Assembly (NCBI GenBank): GCA_009993605.1
Contig: JAACTB010000007.1
Coordinates: forward strand, 372,001-436,000
Length of the DNA: 64,000 nucleotides
Reading direction: 5' to 3'
Source: Erythrobacter sp.
Lineage (GTDB): Bacteria > Pseudomonadota > Alphaproteobacteria > Sphingomonadales > Sphingomonadaceae
The notes beneath the pieces were generated by a model that saw only the letters and a program-made list of their open reading frames with translations, had not been told where the DNA came from and did no database searches. Position 1 is the stretch's first letter, and each line of letters begins with the position of its first letter. Position numbers and translations under genes: made by a program. This document shows positions 53,436 through 61,684 of this stretch, one piece after another.

Positions 53436-53918
53436 ATGACAATCTCCGTAGGCGACAAGCTGCCCGACGTGACTCTGGTGAAGCCCACTGCGGACGGGCC
53501 CGAGAAGGTTCAGTCCGGTGACTTCTTCAAGGGGCGCAAGGTCGCTCTGTTCTCCGTTCCCGGCGCCTTCACCCCGACCTGTTCGGCCCGCCACCTGCCC
53601 GGTTATGTCGAGAAGGCCGAAGAGCTGAAGGCGAAGGGTGTCGACGAGATCGCCTGCACTGCCGTCAACGACGCGTTCGTGCTGGGCGCATGGCAGGGTG
53701 CGAACGATGCTTCGGACGTCACCATGCTCGCCGACGGTAACGGCGATTTCGCTCAGGCGATCGGCCTCACCATGGATGGCAGCGGCTTCGGCATGGGCCA
53801 GCGCGGTCAGCGTTATTCGATGATCGTCGACGATGGCGTGGTGAAGGAGCTGAATGTCGAGCAGCCGGGCGATTTCTCGGTCTCCAGCGCGGAGCACATG
53901 CTCGGCCAGCTGAAGTAA
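53436..53918 (+). CDS. Peroxiredoxin (Prx5/AhpE-like, redoxin family)
   Basis: A 160-residue thiol peroxidase that reduces hydrogen peroxide and organic peroxides. The peroxidatic site is in FSVPGAFTPTCSARHLPGY (about residues 39-57). Only one Cys is near that site and another follows at CTAVNDAFVLG, a pattern of the Prx5 subfamily. ATG at 53436. A strong hairpin follows the stop. A possible promoter (TTGTGG, 16 bases, TATATC at 53377-53404) lies in the shared intergenic region with ahcY. Confidence 0.93.
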   Translation: MTISVGDKLPDVTLVKPTADGPEKVQSGDFFKGRKVALFSVPGAFTPTCSARHLPGYVEKAEELKAKGVDEIACTAVNDAFVLGAWQGANDASDVTMLADGNGDFAQAIGLTMDGSGFGMGQRGQRYSMIVDDGVVKELNVEQPGDFSVSSAEHMLGQLK

Positions 53919-53947
53919 GTCCCCCCATCTCGAAAAATCGATACCAC

Positions 53948-53979
53948 CACCCCGCCTTGCGACATCGCAAGGCGGGGTG
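53948..53979. terminator. Rho-independent terminator, probably bidirectional
   Basis: A 15-base perfect stem (arms end CCCCGCCTTGCGA and its complement) with a two-base loop, after the peroxiredoxin stop. On the plus strand AATTCTATTGTATTT follows; on the minus strand TATCGATTTTTC follows. It also suits the end of the minus-strand unknown gene. Confidence 0.8.
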
Positions 53980-53993
53980 AATTCTATTGTATT

Positions 53994-54620
53994 TCAACTG
54001 GGCCCTACAGGCGGGAGCCAGTCTTCAATGTGGCAGTGGGCGGCAATCTCGTAGGGCTCGTCCCAGCAGCGCAGCATGGCTTGCAGCACGTTCAAATTGG
54101 CAGGCCATGGCAGCGAGACAGGATTGCCGTTCATATCGACTGCGCTGTCCCAACCTGCTGGCTTGGGGACATTCTGCAGAGCTGCGACAGCGGCCTCCAG
54201 TCCGGCCCGATCGCGGCGAAGGAACGCGAGATTTCCACCTACATAGAGGTTCCATGTTACCGCTGAAGCCGAACCATTGGTACGAAAGGCTCGAGCAAAA
54301 AGCGGCTCTGCCAAATCATATCGGCCTGCGTAACCCCACATCTGAGCTTCGTGGAACGATATGATCGACGGCGTAGCATCGCCATTTCGTGCGCGCCATT
54401 CGCGCAGCAACTCCGCCACCTCGACATAACAACCGTTATGATATAGTGGACGCCAGCCCGATCCCTCGGTCTGGTCGAAAGCCTTGAATTCCAGGGCGAG
54501 GATCGCCTCCCTGTCGTGAACGCAATCAGTCCGGACCGGACTTGAAGTGACCGAAGGCGCCGACAACGCCAAGGCGAGTGCGAAAAGCATAGTGCAAACT
54601 AGCCGATCGCACTCTCGCAC
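53994..54620 (-). CDS. Secreted protein of unknown function
   Basis: A 208-residue protein with a hydrophobic segment after a short charged start (CTMLFALALALSAPSVTS), consistent with a signal peptide. The mature part has several cysteines, suggesting periplasmic disulfides, and a helical repeat-like middle (GRYDLAEPLFARAF, LEAAVAALQNV). I recognise no named family. The GTG at 54620 is seven bases after the folE stop; an ATG at 54590 is an equally possible start. By eye, its codons use more A/T than flanking genes. Confidence 0.55.
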   Translation of the reverse strand: MRECDRLVCTMLFALALALSAPSVTSSPVRTDCVHDREAILALEFKAFDQTEGSGWRPLYHNGCYVEVAELLREWRARNGDATPSIISFHEAQMWGYAGRYDLAEPLFARAFRTNGSASAVTWNLYVGGNLAFLRRDRAGLEAAVAALQNVPKPAGWDSAVDMNGNPVSLPWPANLNVLQAMLRCWDEPYEIAAHCHIEDWLPPVGPS

Positions 54621-54627
54621 TCAATCG

Positions 54628-55239
54628 TCAGCCATACCCCATCAGTTTCATCACTTCCTCGCGGCTCCGGTGGTCGTCGAGGAACGTGCCCATCATCCGG
54701 CTTGTCACCATTCCGACGCCGGGCGTCCTGACGCCGCGCGCGGTCATGCAGGCGTGGCTCGCTTCGATGACGACGGCCACGCCCTGCGGTTGCAGGTTTT
54801 CCCAGATGCAGTCCGCGACTTCCGCAGTCAGCCGTTCCTGCACCTGGAGCCGGCGTGCGAATCCGTGGAGCACCCGCGCGAGCTTTGAGATGCCGACCAC
54901 GCGGTCGGTCGGAAGATAAGCGATCGCGGCCTTGCCGATGATCGGGGCCATGTGATGTTCGCAGTGCGACTGGAAGGGGATATCCTTCAGCAGCACGATC
55001 TCGTTATAGCCGCCCACTTCCTCGAACACGCGGCTGAGATGGACCGCCGGGTCCTCGTCATAGCCCAGGCAATATTCCTTCCACGCACGCGCCACACGGG
55101 CCGGCGTTTCGAGAAGCCCTTCGCGCGTGGGATCGTCACCCGTCCATTCGATCAGAGTGCGGATCGCGTCCTGGACCGCTTCGGGCACCGGCAATTTGCC
55201 GCGCGGATCATCTTCGTCGGGTCCGACCAGACTGCTCAT
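54628..55239 (-). CDS. folE: GTP cyclohydrolase I
   Basis: A 203-residue homodecameric Zn enzyme that converts GTP to dihydroneopterin triphosphate in folate synthesis. Motifs: DPTREGLLETPARVARAWKEY (about residues 35-55), DIPFQSHCEHHMAPIIGKAAIAYLP with the Zn-binding Cys and His, GISKLARVLHGFARRLQVQERLT, and SHACMTARGV. ATG at 55239 overlaps the stop of the phospholipase-D-type gene by four bases. Confidence 0.97.
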   Translation of the reverse strand: MSSLVGPDEDDPRGKLPVPEAVQDAIRTLIEWTGDDPTREGLLETPARVARAWKEYCLGYDEDPAVHLSRVFEEVGGYNEIVLLKDIPFQSHCEHHMAPIIGKAAIAYLPTDRVVGISKLARVLHGFARRLQVQERLTAEVADCIWENLQPQGVAVVIEASHACMTARGVRTPGVGMVTSRMMGTFLDDHRSREEVMKLMGYG

Positions 55240-56789
55240 TTTCCCCTGATCCTCTTCAATCGGGCGCGCACGCGCCGCAGACGGCTTCCTTTGCGGAACA
55301 GCCCGCCCTTTGCAAAGGGTTCGAACATGTCGTCGGGATCGTCAGGGTCGAGCAGGCTGCTTTCCGCGAGACCTTCCTCTACGCCGTTCAATTCGGGCGG
55401 ATGATAACGCTTGAGAGTCCGTCCGCCCGGTTCCTGCGCGTGGTCGATCATCGCCGCCATCGAGCCATGGCGCTCGTGCAATTCGCCGATTTCCGCCTCG
55501 TCGCGGCCGATATGTTCCGCTAGAAGCGAATGGCGCAAAGCCGTGATCGCGCCCGTGGCGTGGTCGTTCCCGGGACGCGTGGAATCGACGAATACGTCGC
55601 ATTCGCTGTCGAGCCCCATGGATCGGTTGTTCATGTTTGCCGAGCCGATCCGGAAAATCTCGTCGTCCACGATCATGATCTTGGCATGGACATAGATCGG
55701 GGTTTCGCCGCTGTAAGGCGTCCAGATCGAAAAACGTCCTTTTCGATCGATCTGTTCGATGCAGCGCACCAGTTCGGCCCGCGCATGGTCCATCGCCTGC
55801 TGTTCCAGCCAGCCATCGGCGTGCGCGGGATGGACAATTAGTATTTCGGGCGGATCATCTTCTTCCATGCGCTTGAGGATCGCTTCCCCGATCGCGCGGG
55901 AGGCGAAATACTGGCTCTCTGCGTAGATGAAGCGTCGGGCGCGCTCGACATGCTGGACGAACAGGGCTTCGATCTCGCGGATCGCCTGCCAGTCGCGATG
56001 CTTCGATCGGGTCCGCGCGATGCCGATCTCGACGTCCTCGAAAGTGGCGTCGAGGCCTTCGGGCCAAAGGCTCTTCTCAGGTGCGCGGATCGGCGTCAGC
56101 GGCTTGCCCCCCGCCCGGATCCAGCGATCGCGACCCAGGTCGCTCAGCGCTTCGGCGATGTCGCCCTCCATCATCATGGAGGCATCGTGCCACGGATCGT
56201 ATTTACGGCCGTTCGGCGTCTTGCGCAGGGGCTGGTCTTCCTCGTGATCGCGCGTGTCCCAGCGCTTGCCCGTCATGTCGATCCCACCGCACACGGCCAG
56301 CGAGCTGTCGAGGACGGCGATCTTCTGGTGATGGCTGCACCCCACCGGATGCGCGCTGTCGAACTTGAAATCGATCCGGCGATGCCGGATCCAGCGCAGC
56401 AGATCGACCCACATCGACCCGCGATAGGTGAATTTGAAAACGCCGAAGCTCCATTTGAGGATCCGCACTTCCAGCGTAGGCCGGTTGCGGATCATCCATG
56501 CGATGAAGCTGCCGAGGCGCGCCGGATATTTCTTCTTCCACGCCCGCTGCCACCAGTGCCGCCCTTCAGCGAGGTGGATGCGCGTGTCGAAATCCCATCC
56601 GATCAGGAAGATGCGATACCGCGCATTCAGCATCGCGGCCTGCATGATGGCGAAATAATCCGCCGCATCCACGATCACCCGCGCGCGCTTGGCGCGGACA
56701 TAGCGCCACACTCCCGGTTCGACGCTGTCGTCGATACCCGGGATCGTGGTTTTCTGCGTCGCCGGTTCCAATGCGGTCAAGCCCCCCAC
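55236..56789 (-). CDS. Phospholipase D-family protein (cardiolipin-synthase-like)
   Basis: A 517-residue protein with two HKD phosphodiesterase motifs: HHQKIAVLDSSLAVCGGIDM (about residues 152-171) and HAKIMIVDDEIFRIGSANMNNRS (about 364-386). Two motifs per chain fit a phosphatidyltransferase or phospholipase D. A Trp/Arg/Lys-rich segment around residues 80-130 is mainly hydrophilic; I see no clear membrane helix. Substrate cannot be assigned. GTG at 56789 is used for the start; a TTG nine bases later is possible. It is coupled to folE and eight bases after the hemerythrin-like gene. Confidence 0.85.
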   Translation of the reverse strand: MGGLTALEPATQKTTIPGIDDSVEPGVWRYVRAKRARVIVDAADYFAIMQAAMLNARYRIFLIGWDFDTRIHLAEGRHWWQRAWKKKYPARLGSFIAWMIRNRPTLEVRILKWSFGVFKFTYRGSMWVDLLRWIRHRRIDFKFDSAHPVGCSHHQKIAVLDSSLAVCGGIDMTGKRWDTRDHEEDQPLRKTPNGRKYDPWHDASMMMEGDIAEALSDLGRDRWIRAGGKPLTPIRAPEKSLWPEGLDATFEDVEIGIARTRSKHRDWQAIREIEALFVQHVERARRFIYAESQYFASRAIGEAILKRMEEDDPPEILIVHPAHADGWLEQQAMDHARAELVRCIEQIDRKGRFSIWTPYSGETPIYVHAKIMIVDDEIFRIGSANMNNRSMGLDSECDVFVDSTRPGNDHATGAITALRHSLLAEHIGRDEAEIGELHERHGSMAAMIDHAQEPGGRTLKRYHPPELNGVEEGLAESSLLDPDDPDDMFEPFAKGGLFRKGSRLRRVRARLKRIRGK

Positions 56790-56796
56790 CAGGATA

Positions 56797-57288
56797 CTAC
56801 TCCTTGGCGTCTTCCTTTTTCTCGGGCGTCACCTCGGCCTCGTCCTTTTCCTCCTTCTTCCGCCGCTCGAAAACCGAGCGCATATGCTCGCGGTCCTCGT
56901 CGTCGAGATATTTGGCGAAGTCGGGGAAGTGATCCTCTTCCTCTTCGTCGATGTGATGACGATACTGGTGGTCGAAATCCTTGAATTTCTGCAACCACGC
57001 GCCGCTCGCCATGTCGGTCGCGGCCAGATCGTTGAGCGCTTCCTCGATCTCGTGATGCTCGGCCACCGAATGGCGAGTCTCGCCAGTGGTCGGGGGTTTG
57101 CGCAGCATAGTCGAATACAGCGCCTGCTCTTCGGCAGCGGCGTGCGATTTAAGTTCGCGGGTCAGTTCCGTGAACAGCGTCTCGCGCTCGTCGCTGTCGC
57201 CGCTGGTCTTGAGAAGCTTGTCGAGCAATTCGCGGTGGCGATCGTGATCGCGTTCGAGTGTCGCAAAGATTTCGTGTGTCTGGGCCAT
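56797..57288 (-). CDS. Hemerythrin-like (HHE) domain protein
   Basis: A 163-residue cytosolic protein with a four-helix HHE domain and a strongly charged C-terminal tail (RRKKEEKDEAEVTPEKKEDAKE region). Candidate iron ligands: DHDRHRE (about residues 14-20), HAAAEEQ (about 49-55), AEHHEIEE (about 76-83) and HHIDEEEEDH (about 110-119). A di-iron site for oxygen, NO or peroxide sensing or storage is known for the family; the specific role is unknown. It is the first gene before the phospholipase D and folE genes. Confidence 0.88.
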   Translation of the reverse strand: MAQTHEIFATLERDHDRHRELLDKLLKTSGDSDERETLFTELTRELKSHAAAEEQALYSTMLRKPPTTGETRHSVAEHHEIEEALNDLAATDMASGAWLQKFKDFDHQYRHHIDEEEEDHFPDFAKYLDDEDREHMRSVFERRKKEEKDEAEVTPEKKEDAKE

Positions 57289-57422
57289 TATCGGACGTCC
57301 TCTTTCGGGATGGCTTCGGTTCGCAGGTCAAACAGGCGAAGGCGCATGATGTTCCGGGGCCATAGGACCAAGCCGGTCGTATCGATCTTGCGGATGATCC
57401 GTGCGCGCCACATATTTGGCGC

Positions 57423-57815
57423 ATGAACGCGACCGACCACCCCAGCGAACAAACGATGCAGCGCATGGCCGAACAGGTCCTCGCCAACCTTCCCGCCGCC
57501 TTTCGCGAACAGCTTGGCCGGGTGGTGATGCGGGTCACCGATTTCGCGACGCCGGAACAGCTCGCCTCGGTCGATATGGACGAGAAATGGCACTTGTCCG
57601 GGCTTTACGAAGGGCGCCCCCTGCCGGACAAATCCATCTGGGAAAGCGGAGACATGCCGCCGCGAATCTGGCTGTTCCGCCAGCCGCTGATCGCGGAGAT
57701 GGAGGAAACCGGCGTGGGTCTCGAAGAGCTCGTCCGCCATGTCGTGATCCACGAAGCTGGCCACCATTTTGGTTTCAGCGACGAGGATATGCACCGGATT
57801 GAGGACGAGGCTTAG
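57423..57815 (+). CDS. Minimal metalloprotease-family protein (DUF1025/zincin)
   Basis: A 130-residue protein whose C-terminal helix carries HVVIHEAGHHFGFSDEDMHR, an HExxHxxGxxD zinc-binding motif of the small metallopeptidase family found in many bacteria. No signal peptide. The family resembles a bare catalytic core; proteolytic activity is inferred, not shown. Start: ATG at 57423. It is convergent with the tRNA-Arg that follows. Confidence 0.85.
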   Translation: MNATDHPSEQTMQRMAEQVLANLPAAFREQLGRVVMRVTDFATPEQLASVDMDEKWHLSGLYEGRPLPDKSIWESGDMPPRIWLFRQPLIAEMEETGVGLEELVRHVVIHEAGHHFGFSDEDMHRIEDEA

Positions 57816-57851
57816 CCGCAGCAACGCGGGCCGGGATAACGCCCCAAACGA

Positions 57852-57887
57852 ACAGCGCACCGGAACCTTTCGGCACCGATGCGCTGT
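57852..57887 (-). terminator. Hairpin downstream of tRNA-Arg
   Basis: ACAGCGCA (57852-57859) and TGCGCTGT (57880-57887) pair perfectly; partial pairing continues inside. On the minus strand it is followed by TCGTTT. Suits tRNA-Arg termination; T run weak. Confidence 0.45.
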
Positions 57888-57898
57888 CTTGAAACCTT

Positions 57899-57975
57899 TG
57901 GCGCGCCCGGAAGGATTCGAACCTCCGACCACCTGATTCGTAGTCAGGTACTCTATCCAGCTGAGCTACGGGCGC
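57899..57975 (-). tRNA. tRNA-Arg (ACG)
   Basis: A 77-base minus-strand cloverleaf: acceptor GCGCCCG pairs CGGGCGC, discriminator G, encoded CCA. The anticodon arm CCTGACT-ACG-AATCAGG gives anticodon ACG, expected to be edited to ICG by TadA. The T arm is GGAGGTTCGAATCCTTC. Confidence 0.97.
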
Positions 57976-57988
57976 GCTGGAGGGGCGT

Positions 57989-58016
57989 CACATAGCAGGG
58001 CTTTCGCGCATGGCAA
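57989..58016 (-). promoter_or_regulatory. Promoter of tRNA-Arg
   Basis: Minus-strand TTGCCA (58016-58011), a 16-base spacer and TATGTG (57994-57989), about 14 bases before the tRNA. Confidence 0.5.
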
Positions 58017-58036
58017 CCGCAAAGCGGCGGTTTTTT
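58015..58036 (+). terminator. Small hairpin with T run
   Basis: AACCGC (58015-58020), a six-base loop, GCGGTT (58027-58032) and TTTT. It points along the plus strand and overlaps the -35 of the tRNA-Arg promoter; it may be chance. Confidence 0.25.
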
Positions 58037-58049
58037 CGACCGAGACGCC

Positions 58050-58517
58050 TCATCCCTGTCGGGTCGCATCCGAGACAGGGTGAATAAGGGCGCGAGCCTT
58101 GGCAAACAGAGCGATATCGAGCGGCGGCTTTTCAAGTTCGGCAGCCGCGTCGGGGACATTCCAGCCGATCGCCCCGCCCTCGACAGCGCGCGGCGCCCCT
58201 TCCCAAATTCCGACGCGATAGAGAAGAAGTGTGATCGGGCGCCGGATCGTATCCGGGCCTTCCGAGGCGAAGGTTAGCGGCTCGATCGTCCGGGGGGCGA
58301 TGGAAATGTCCAGCTCTTCGCCCAGCTCACGAACCAGCGCCGCTTCCGGAGTCTCCCCCGGCTCGACCTTGCCACCGGGGAATTCCCACAATCCGCCATG
58401 CGCCTTGTCCACCGGGCGCCGATGCATCAGCCAGCGTCCCTGCGGATCGATCAGGAGCCCGGCGACGACACACAGCCATGTCGGATTTCTTTCCACTTCT
58501 GCCGCATCCCTCAACAA
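58050..58517 (-). CDS. NUDIX hydrolase, MutT-like
   Basis: A 155-residue nucleotide pyrophosphohydrolase. The NUDIX box is in GGLWEFPGGKVEPGETPEAALVRELGEELDI (about residues 41-71; the last Gly of the consensus is Asp, which is common). The WLCVVAGLLIDPQGRWLMHRRP start and the C-terminal APRAVEGGAIGWNVPD are MutT-like, so 8-oxo-dGTP is the likely substrate. Reading begins at a TTG (58517); a GTG at 58496, ten bases after GAGGGA, is another reasonable start. It is divergent from the first pilin gene. Confidence 0.88.
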   Translation of the reverse strand: MLRDAAEVERNPTWLCVVAGLLIDPQGRWLMHRRPVDKAHGGLWEFPGGKVEPGETPEAALVRELGEELDISIAPRTIEPLTFASEGPDTIRRPITLLLYRVGIWEGAPRAVEGGAIGWNVPDAAAELEKPPLDIALFAKARALIHPVSDATRQG

Positions 58518-58583
58518 TTTCTTAAGCCTATGCCGATTAGATGCGCCGGTCCCAGCGACGCGACCAATAAAAGGATAGTGCCG

Positions 58584-58787
58584 ATGCCAATCGCGAAAGC
58601 CAAGTTTCGGCCCAAATCTCAGCGGAAATTCCGAGATGACGAGCGGGGCGCCACAGCGGTCGAGTACGGTATGATCTTGGCCATGATCTTCCTGGCGATG
58701 ATCGGAGCCGTCAGCGCTTTCGGACTGAACGCGACCGAGATGTGGAACAACATGTCCGACACCATCGTCGAAGCGAGCGCAAATTAA
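58584..58787 (+). CDS. Flp-family type IVb pilin
   Basis: A 67-residue prepilin. The leader MPIAKAKFRPKSQRKFRDDERG ends in the Gly cleaved by a prepilin peptidase; ATAVEYGMILAMIFLAMIGAVSAF is the hydrophobic helix with the class IVb Glu-Tyr pair. The tail is short. AAGGA lies nine bases upstream of the ATG. No other tad/cpa assembly genes are in the window, so the secretion machinery is elsewhere. The long basic leader is unlike the second pilin's. Confidence 0.88.
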   Translation: MPIAKAKFRPKSQRKFRDDERGATAVEYGMILAMIFLAMIGAVSAFGLNATEMWNNMSDTIVEASAN

Positions 58788-58842
58788 AGCTGTTTCGCCT
58801 TAGGGAAATATCAACCTTCGCCGCCGATAAGGGACACACCTG

Positions 58843-58862
58843 ATCCCGGTTTGCGACGGGAT
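58843..58862. repeat. Inverted repeat between the two pilin genes
   Basis: ATCCCG (58843-58848) and CGGGAT (58857-58862) with an eight-base loop, 38 bases before the second pilin's ATG. Confidence 0.4.
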
Positions 58863-58899
58863 GGGGCGGGTTACCGAAGACAGAACCAGGAGACGACCA

Positions 58900-59067
58900 A
58901 TGAAGTTCATCAAGAAGTTCCGCAAGGACGAAGAAGGCGCGACTGCCATCGAATACGGCCTGATCGCCGCCCTGATCGCGGTTGCCGCGATCACTGCCAT
59001 GTCGAGCCTGGGCGACCAGCTTTCGACCACGTTCAACGACGTGACCACGGCGATGAGCGGCTCGTAA
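58900..59067 (+). CDS. Flp-family type IVb pilin
   Basis: A 55-residue prepilin: MKFIKKFRKDEEG is a short basic leader, cleaved after Gly13, then ATAIEYGLIAALIAVAAITAMSSLG with the Glu-Tyr pair, and a short polar tail ending TAMSGS. This is the major Flp pilin form that builds tight-adherence pili. The ATG at 58900 has AGGAG eight bases upstream; the longer open frame from 58861 is not needed. A strong terminator follows. Confidence 0.95.
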   Translation: MKFIKKFRKDEEGATAIEYGLIAALIAVAAITAMSSLGDQLSTTFNDVTTAMSGS

Positions 59068-59092
59068 GCCTTTCGAAACCGAACACAAAAAG

Positions 59093-59123
59093 AGGCGGCG
59101 GGAGCGATCCCGCCGCCTTTTTC
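59093..59123. terminator. Rho-independent terminator
   Basis: AGGCGGCGGGA (59093-59103), loop GCGA, and TCCCGCCGCCT (59108-59118) followed by a T run. A-rich on the other side, so it could also terminate the converging peptidase gene. Confidence 0.9.
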
Positions 59124-59149
59124 TTATGCTGGAGAGGCGATGGCCCGGC

Positions 59150-60616
59150 CTAGCTGCCGCGAACGACCAGCTTGACCTTCTGACCCGCACGCAGCTGCGC
59201 ATTGCTGTCGAGCGAGTTGAGCACGCGGAAACGCGCTTCCTGACCATTCGTGTAGGCCATCCGTCGCGATAGCGACTGGATCGTATCGCCGCTGCGCACG
59301 GTGACCACTTCGAGTCGGCGCGGGACGACATTCGCCGCCTCACTCGCCGTGACCCGGCGCATCGAATTGAACATCGGTGTGAACGTGCCCATCCGGCCCG
59401 CGGGCGTGATCGCCTGGAAGTGATAGGCGCGATCGGGCGCGAATTCGTAGGCGAAGACAGCCACATCCACCTGTCCGTTGCCGCTGTTCACGCGCGCCGT
59501 CCCATAAGCGGCGGGAATGCCGTTCACGGTCGTTCGCTGAATCGATTGCGGCGCCAGCCGCTGCTGATTGCCGCCAAGCGCCGCGAACACGTTGCGGACA
59601 TAGCTGTCGAGATTGCCGTTATATTGAGCGAGAGACAGCTGGGCCTGACCGCCCTGCCCCTGAATGCTGACTGCCGAGGTGCCGTTGACCATGTAGAAGC
59701 CCTGCGGCGCGGCGAAGGACAGGCGCAATTGCGGGTGGATGAACTGGTTGCCCTCGATCACACCCTGCGCGGGATCGTCGCCATAGAGCAGCCCGTCGAT
59801 CCGCGTCAGGAACGTGTCGGCATTGGTCACGCCGGTCATGCCCTGCGTAAGGCTGGCAGCCTCGCGAACGCGGCTGGCGGGATCGGGGTGAGTCGAGGCC
59901 CATTCGGGAAGGCGCGCATCGCCCCGGCCCTGCAATTGGGCGTCGAGCGAATTCTGCGCCGCGAGGCTGGCGAGCACGGTCGACATGGCGTTGGGATCAT
60001 AGCCCGCGCCCTGAAGATAGCGGATGCCAAGCCGGTCGGCCTCCGTTTCCTGACTGCGCGAGAAGCTCAAGGTTAGCAGCTGCGACCCCTGCATCGCCGC
60101 CTGGCCGAGCTGCTGGCCGATACCGCCACCGACGACCGAACCGACCACTGCACCGAGCAGACCCAAGAGCGAATTGCGCTGCGCATTGGCCTGGCGGCGC
60201 TGCGAATGACGGGCTGCGACGTGGCCGACCTCGTGGCCGAGCACGGCTGCGAGTTCGGCTTCATTGTCCATCAGCGCTACCAGCTGGCGCGTCGTGTAGA
60301 CGTATCCTCCGGGGATCGCGAAAGCGTTGTTCACCGGACTGTTGAGCATCGAGACGGTGAAGCTGTCGCGCGCATTGCCGAGGCCGGACTGGACAGCGAT
60401 GTTCTTGCCAACCTGCTCGACATATTGCGCCTGCGGGCCAGTCATCGCTCCGCCGAATTCCTGCAACAATTGGGGATGCGCCTGCGCACCCATCTGCGCT
60501 TCGCTCTGCGTGATCGGCGCCGATGCGCTCGGAATGTTACCGGCAGTCGCGCACCCGCCCAGGGCAAGCGCCAGTGTCGCAGTGCTTGAAACAGCCAAGG
60601 CTTTCAGGTTCTTCAT
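59150..60616 (-). CDS. M48-family metallopeptidase lipoprotein with LysM domain
   Basis: A 488-residue periplasmic lipoprotein: signal MKNLKALAVSSTATLALALGGC with lipobox LGGC (Cys22). The M48 catalytic domain has HEVGHVAARHSQRR (about residues 127-140) and a downstream glutamate in SRSQETEADRLGIRY (third Zn ligand, about 187-201), as in BepA/YfgC-type proteases that watch over outer membrane proteins. A C-terminal LysM (about 440-488, VVTVRSGDTIQSLSRRM) suggests peptidoglycan binding. ATG at 60616 with AAGGGGG upstream. The accA terminator lies at its 5' side. Confidence 0.9.
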   Translation of the reverse strand: MKNLKALAVSSTATLALALGGCATAGNIPSASAPITQSEAQMGAQAHPQLLQEFGGAMTGPQAQYVEQVGKNIAVQSGLGNARDSFTVSMLNSPVNNAFAIPGGYVYTTRQLVALMDNEAELAAVLGHEVGHVAARHSQRRQANAQRNSLLGLLGAVVGSVVGGGIGQQLGQAAMQGSQLLTLSFSRSQETEADRLGIRYLQGAGYDPNAMSTVLASLAAQNSLDAQLQGRGDARLPEWASTHPDPASRVREAASLTQGMTGVTNADTFLTRIDGLLYGDDPAQGVIEGNQFIHPQLRLSFAAPQGFYMVNGTSAVSIQGQGGQAQLSLAQYNGNLDSYVRNVFAALGGNQQRLAPQSIQRTTVNGIPAAYGTARVNSGNGQVDVAVFAYEFAPDRAYHFQAITPAGRMGTFTPMFNSMRRVTASEAANVVPRRLEVVTVRSGDTIQSLSRRMAYTNGQEARFRVLNSLDSNAQLRAGQKVKLVVRGS

Positions 60617-60631
60617 GGGATACCCCCTTGC

Positions 60632-60661
60632 AAAAAATTCGTCCGCGACCCGGTGTCGCGG
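60632..60661 (-). terminator. Terminator of accA
   Basis: Minus strand: CCGCGAC (60661-60655), five-base loop, GTCGCGG (60649-60643), then a few bases and TTTTTT (60637-60632). It lies 69 bases after the accA stop and just upstream of the M48 gene. Confidence 0.75.
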
Positions 60662-60729
60662 CGCTCATCTATGCAGGGAGAAACCTGAACGGGATGGCTT
60701 GTTCCCGTTGTCTTTCAGCAAGTAGGCTG

Positions 60730-61674
60730 TCAGCCGGCCATCGTCAGGAAACGATCCTCACGCATGCGGCGCAACTCGTCCGACGTTTTGCCGCCGAGCA
60801 TGTCTAGCTCTTCGCCGATGATCTGGCCGAGGGTCTCGGCAGTCTTGCGCACGTCGCGATGCGCCCCGCCCAGGGGTTCGGGCACGATGCGATCGATGAC
60901 GTTCAGCTTGGCAAGCTGCTGCGCCGTCACCCGCATCGCCTCGGCGGCGTCGGGCGCTTTTTCCGCCGTGCGCCACAGGATAGAAGCGCAACCTTCGGGC
61001 GAGATCACCGAATAGACCGCGTGTTCGAGCATCAGGACGCGCTCCGCGCTCGCTAGAGCCACCGCGCCGCCCGATCCGCCTTCCCCGACGATGGTCGCCA
61101 CCATTGGGACCGGCAGAGCGAGGCAGGCCTCGGTCGCGCGGGCGATCGCTTCGGCTTGGCCGCGCTCCTCCGCCTCCACGCCCGGAAAGGCGCCGGAAGT
61201 ATCGACGAGAGTGACGACCGGAAGGCCGAACCGCCCGGCAAGCTCCATGAGCCTGATCGCCTTGCGATAGCCTTCGGGTTTGCCCATGCCGAAATTGTGC
61301 TTGATCCGGCTGGTCGTGTCGTGGCCCTTTTCATGGCCGATCAGGACCACGCGCCGCCCGTCGAGCATGGCGAACCCGCCGAGAATGGCCTGATCGTCCC
61401 CATAAGAGCGATCGCCACCAAGCGGTACGAACTCGTCGAACGTGTGCTCGATATAGTCGCGGAAATGCGGGCGCATCGGGTGGCGCGCGACTTGCGTTTT
61501 CTGCCACGGCGTCAGCGAGCCATACAGCTCCGCCAGCATCTCGGCGCTCTTGGTTTCTAATTTCTTGAGTTCGGAGCCGATATCGACTCCATCTCCCTGC
61601 GACGCCTCGCGCAGATCGGCCAGACGGCCTTCGAGCTGGGCCACAGGTTTTTCGAATTCGAGGTAGGAAATCAT
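60730..61674 (-). CDS. accA: Acetyl-CoA carboxylase carboxyltransferase alpha subunit
   Basis: A 314-residue subunit that, with AccD, moves the carboxyl group from biotin to acetyl-CoA, the first committed step of fatty-acid synthesis. Visible: [21 protein letters not shown] (residues 1-21), [62 protein letters not shown] (about 151-187), [21 protein letters not shown]. The ATG at 61674 is used because the family starts there; 26 extra open codons are not conserved. It starts ten bases after the xerD stop. Confidence 0.96.
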   Translation of the reverse strand: MISYLEFEKPVAQLEGRLADLREASQGDGVDIGSELKKLETKSAEMLAELYGSLTPWQKTQVARHPMRPHFRDYIEHTFDEFVPLGGDRSYGDDQAILGGFAMLDGRRVVLIGHEKGHDTTSRIKHNFGMGKPEGYRKAIRLMELAGRFGLPVVTLVDTSGAFPGVEAEERGQAEAIARATEACLALPVPMVATIVGEGGSGGAVALASAERVLMLEHAVYSVISPEGCASILWRTAEKAPDAAEAMRVTAQQLAKLNVIDRIVPEPLGGAHRDVRKTAETLGQIIGEELDMLGGKTSDELRRMREDRFLTMAG

Positions 61675-61684
61675 CGCAGGCGCG

